Position numbers and translations under genes: made by a program. DNA of 64,000 nucleotides, from contig CAMYJW010000005.1 in NCBI GenBank assembly GCA_947258815.1, positions 124,001 to 188,000 on the forward strand, given 5' to 3'. The notes below the pieces were generated by a model that worked only from the letters and a program-made list of their open reading frames with translations, had not been told where the DNA came from and did no database searches. The DNA comes from an uncultured Sphingomonadaceae bacterium (GTDB lineage: Bacteria; Pseudomonadota; Alphaproteobacteria; Sphingomonadales; Sphingomonadaceae). Positions 63,183 to 64,000 of this stretch are shown one piece after another; positions within the stretch are counted from its first letter, which is position 1, and every line of letters starts with the position of its first letter.

Positions 63183-64000
63183 GCACCGCCATGAGGAAGC
63201 CTATGTCTGGATATGGCTGCCGGATGCAACTGAGCCGGTGGTTGCGGGCCGCTTGAGCCGCGAACCTGATGATCGTCTCACATTCAACTACGGACAAAGC
63301 TATCTCGCGCGCGACAATGCGATTGCCATCTACGAACCTGAACTGCCGCTCAAGGCCGGTGCGATTGATCTTCACGACAAGATGCAACTGCCCAGCTGCA
63401 TCCGTGACGGCTCGCCTGATGCATGGGGACGGCGCGTTATCATCAACCGGATGCTCGGCCTGAAAGGCAAGGACGCGGATAGCGCCGAGCTGGACGAGTT
63501 GACCTATTTGCTGGAATCCGGCTCCGACCGGATTGGCGCGCTGGATTTCCAGCTATCGCCAAACGAATACGTCCCTCGCCAGAGCCAGAATGCGACACTT
63601 GAGGAACTGATCCAGTCGGCGCAGCGCGTCGAAGAAGGCACGCCCCTCTCCCCGGAACTGGACCTTGCGCTCCAGCACGGAACGGCGCTGGGCGGCGCAC
63701 GTCCCAAGGCGCTGATCGACGATGAAAACAAGAAATACATTGCCAAGTTTTCCGCGAGCAACGACCTCTACAATGTGGTGAAGGGCGAGTTCATCGCCAT
63801 GCGCCTTGCCAGCCTTGCGGGACTGAACGTTGCGCCCGTCAAGCTGACACAAGGGCTGGGCAAAGACGTGCTTCTCATCGAACGCTTTGACCGCACGCCC
63901 ACCGAGAATGGCTGGGCCAGACGCGCCCTTGTCTCGGGCCTGACCCTGCTTGATCTTGATGAAACCGAAGCGCGCTATGCGAGCTATGAGGATATGGCGA
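63172..64000 (+). CDS. hipA: HipA-family toxin kinase (partial, runs off the window)
   Basis: The first 276 codons of a HipA-type Ser/Thr kinase that inhibits translation and favours persistence. Seen: an N-terminal domain ending in IRDGSPDAWGRRVIINRML and a start of the core kinase with GGARPKALIDDENKKYIAKFS (nucleotide loop/Lys), VVKGEFIAMRLASLAGLNVAPVKL and LLIERFDRT. The catalytic Asp region lies beyond the window. ATG at 63172 inside the antitoxin-like frame. Confidence 0.88.
   Translation, partial: MTSRHRHEEAYVWIWLPDATEPVVAGRLSREPDDRLTFNYGQSYLARDNAIAIYEPELPLKAGAIDLHDKMQLPSCIRDGSPDAWGRRVIINRMLGLKGKDADSAELDELTYLLESGSDRIGALDFQLSPNEYVPRQSQNATLEELIQSAQRVEEGTPLSPELDLALQHGTALGGARPKALIDDENKKYIAKFSASNDLYNVVKGEFIAMRLASLAGLNVAPVKLTQGLGKDVLLIERFDRTPTENGWARRALVSGLTLLDLDETEARYASYEDMA

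Noticed and set aside
1-64000. CRISPR array, rRNA operon or replication origin
   Set aside because: No regularly spaced repeats with unique spacers, no rRNA-like segment and no DnaA-box cluster were seen.

Overview
The window looks like a chromosome segment of an alphaproteobacterium of the order Sphingomonadales (a Sphingomonas, Novosphingobium or Erythrobacter-type organism). The reasons are a GC-rich core, a SciP/DUF1153 CtrA regulator, lspA followed by a DUF3035 lipoprotein, and the style of the RND, ETF and SucC genes. The species cannot be fixed from the sequence alone.

Bases 1-15090 hold an export and secondary-metabolite block: a two-module FtsX-type ABC permease, a 3043-residue iterative-type polyketide synthase (KS-AT-DH-ER-KR-ACP, then a degenerate and an intact condensation domain), a Sfp-type phosphopantetheinyl transferase that could activate its ACP, and an RTX/cadherin-like secreted protein. 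Bases 15385-45060 are core housekeeping genes: fabI, a YihY membrane protein, a CbpA-type J-protein, pdxH, a CDF metal transporter, a PhzF protein, a serine hydrolase, mnmA, sciP, an RND efflux pair, a DUF445 protein, etfBA, sucC, an inositol-monophosphatase-family enzyme, an OmpA-type lipoprotein, a CNNM/CorC protein, ileS-lspA-DUF3035, ribF, folA, purEK, gpmA and tRNA-Thr(GGT). A repeat family occupies two convergent gene ends in this core (15289-15385 and 20693-20850).

Immediately 3' of tRNA-Thr the sequence becomes accessory and mosaic. It starts with a DUF3489-DUF2924-serine recombinase cassette and a scrapyard of IS5-family remnants. Next comes an AT-richer orphan Tad-type operon (vWA TadG, two TadE-like proteins, a small membrane protein). 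After it lies an IS1595-family element with 24-bp inverted ends and two passenger genes, then further IS5 remnants. Then follows an intact six-gene fimbria-like operon (55140-60791): pilin-like subunits, a PapD-like chaperone and a beta-barrel protein with a C-terminal SdrD_B-like domain. These do not match classical chaperone-usher or Csu-type proteins that I recognise, so this is the best candidate for an undescribed system. A strong terminator after the first pilin gene would make that pilin the abundant one.

The right end (60944-64000) is a broken conjugative-element or phage-like cargo region: a DUF5681 protein, a DNA methyltransferase that has lost its ParB-like N-terminus, an ardA fragment, an apparently N-truncated HipB-like antitoxin and a hipA toxin-kinase gene that runs off the window. 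Most genes in the operons are translationally coupled by 1-4 base start/stop overlaps. No CRISPR array, rRNA or replication origin was seen.
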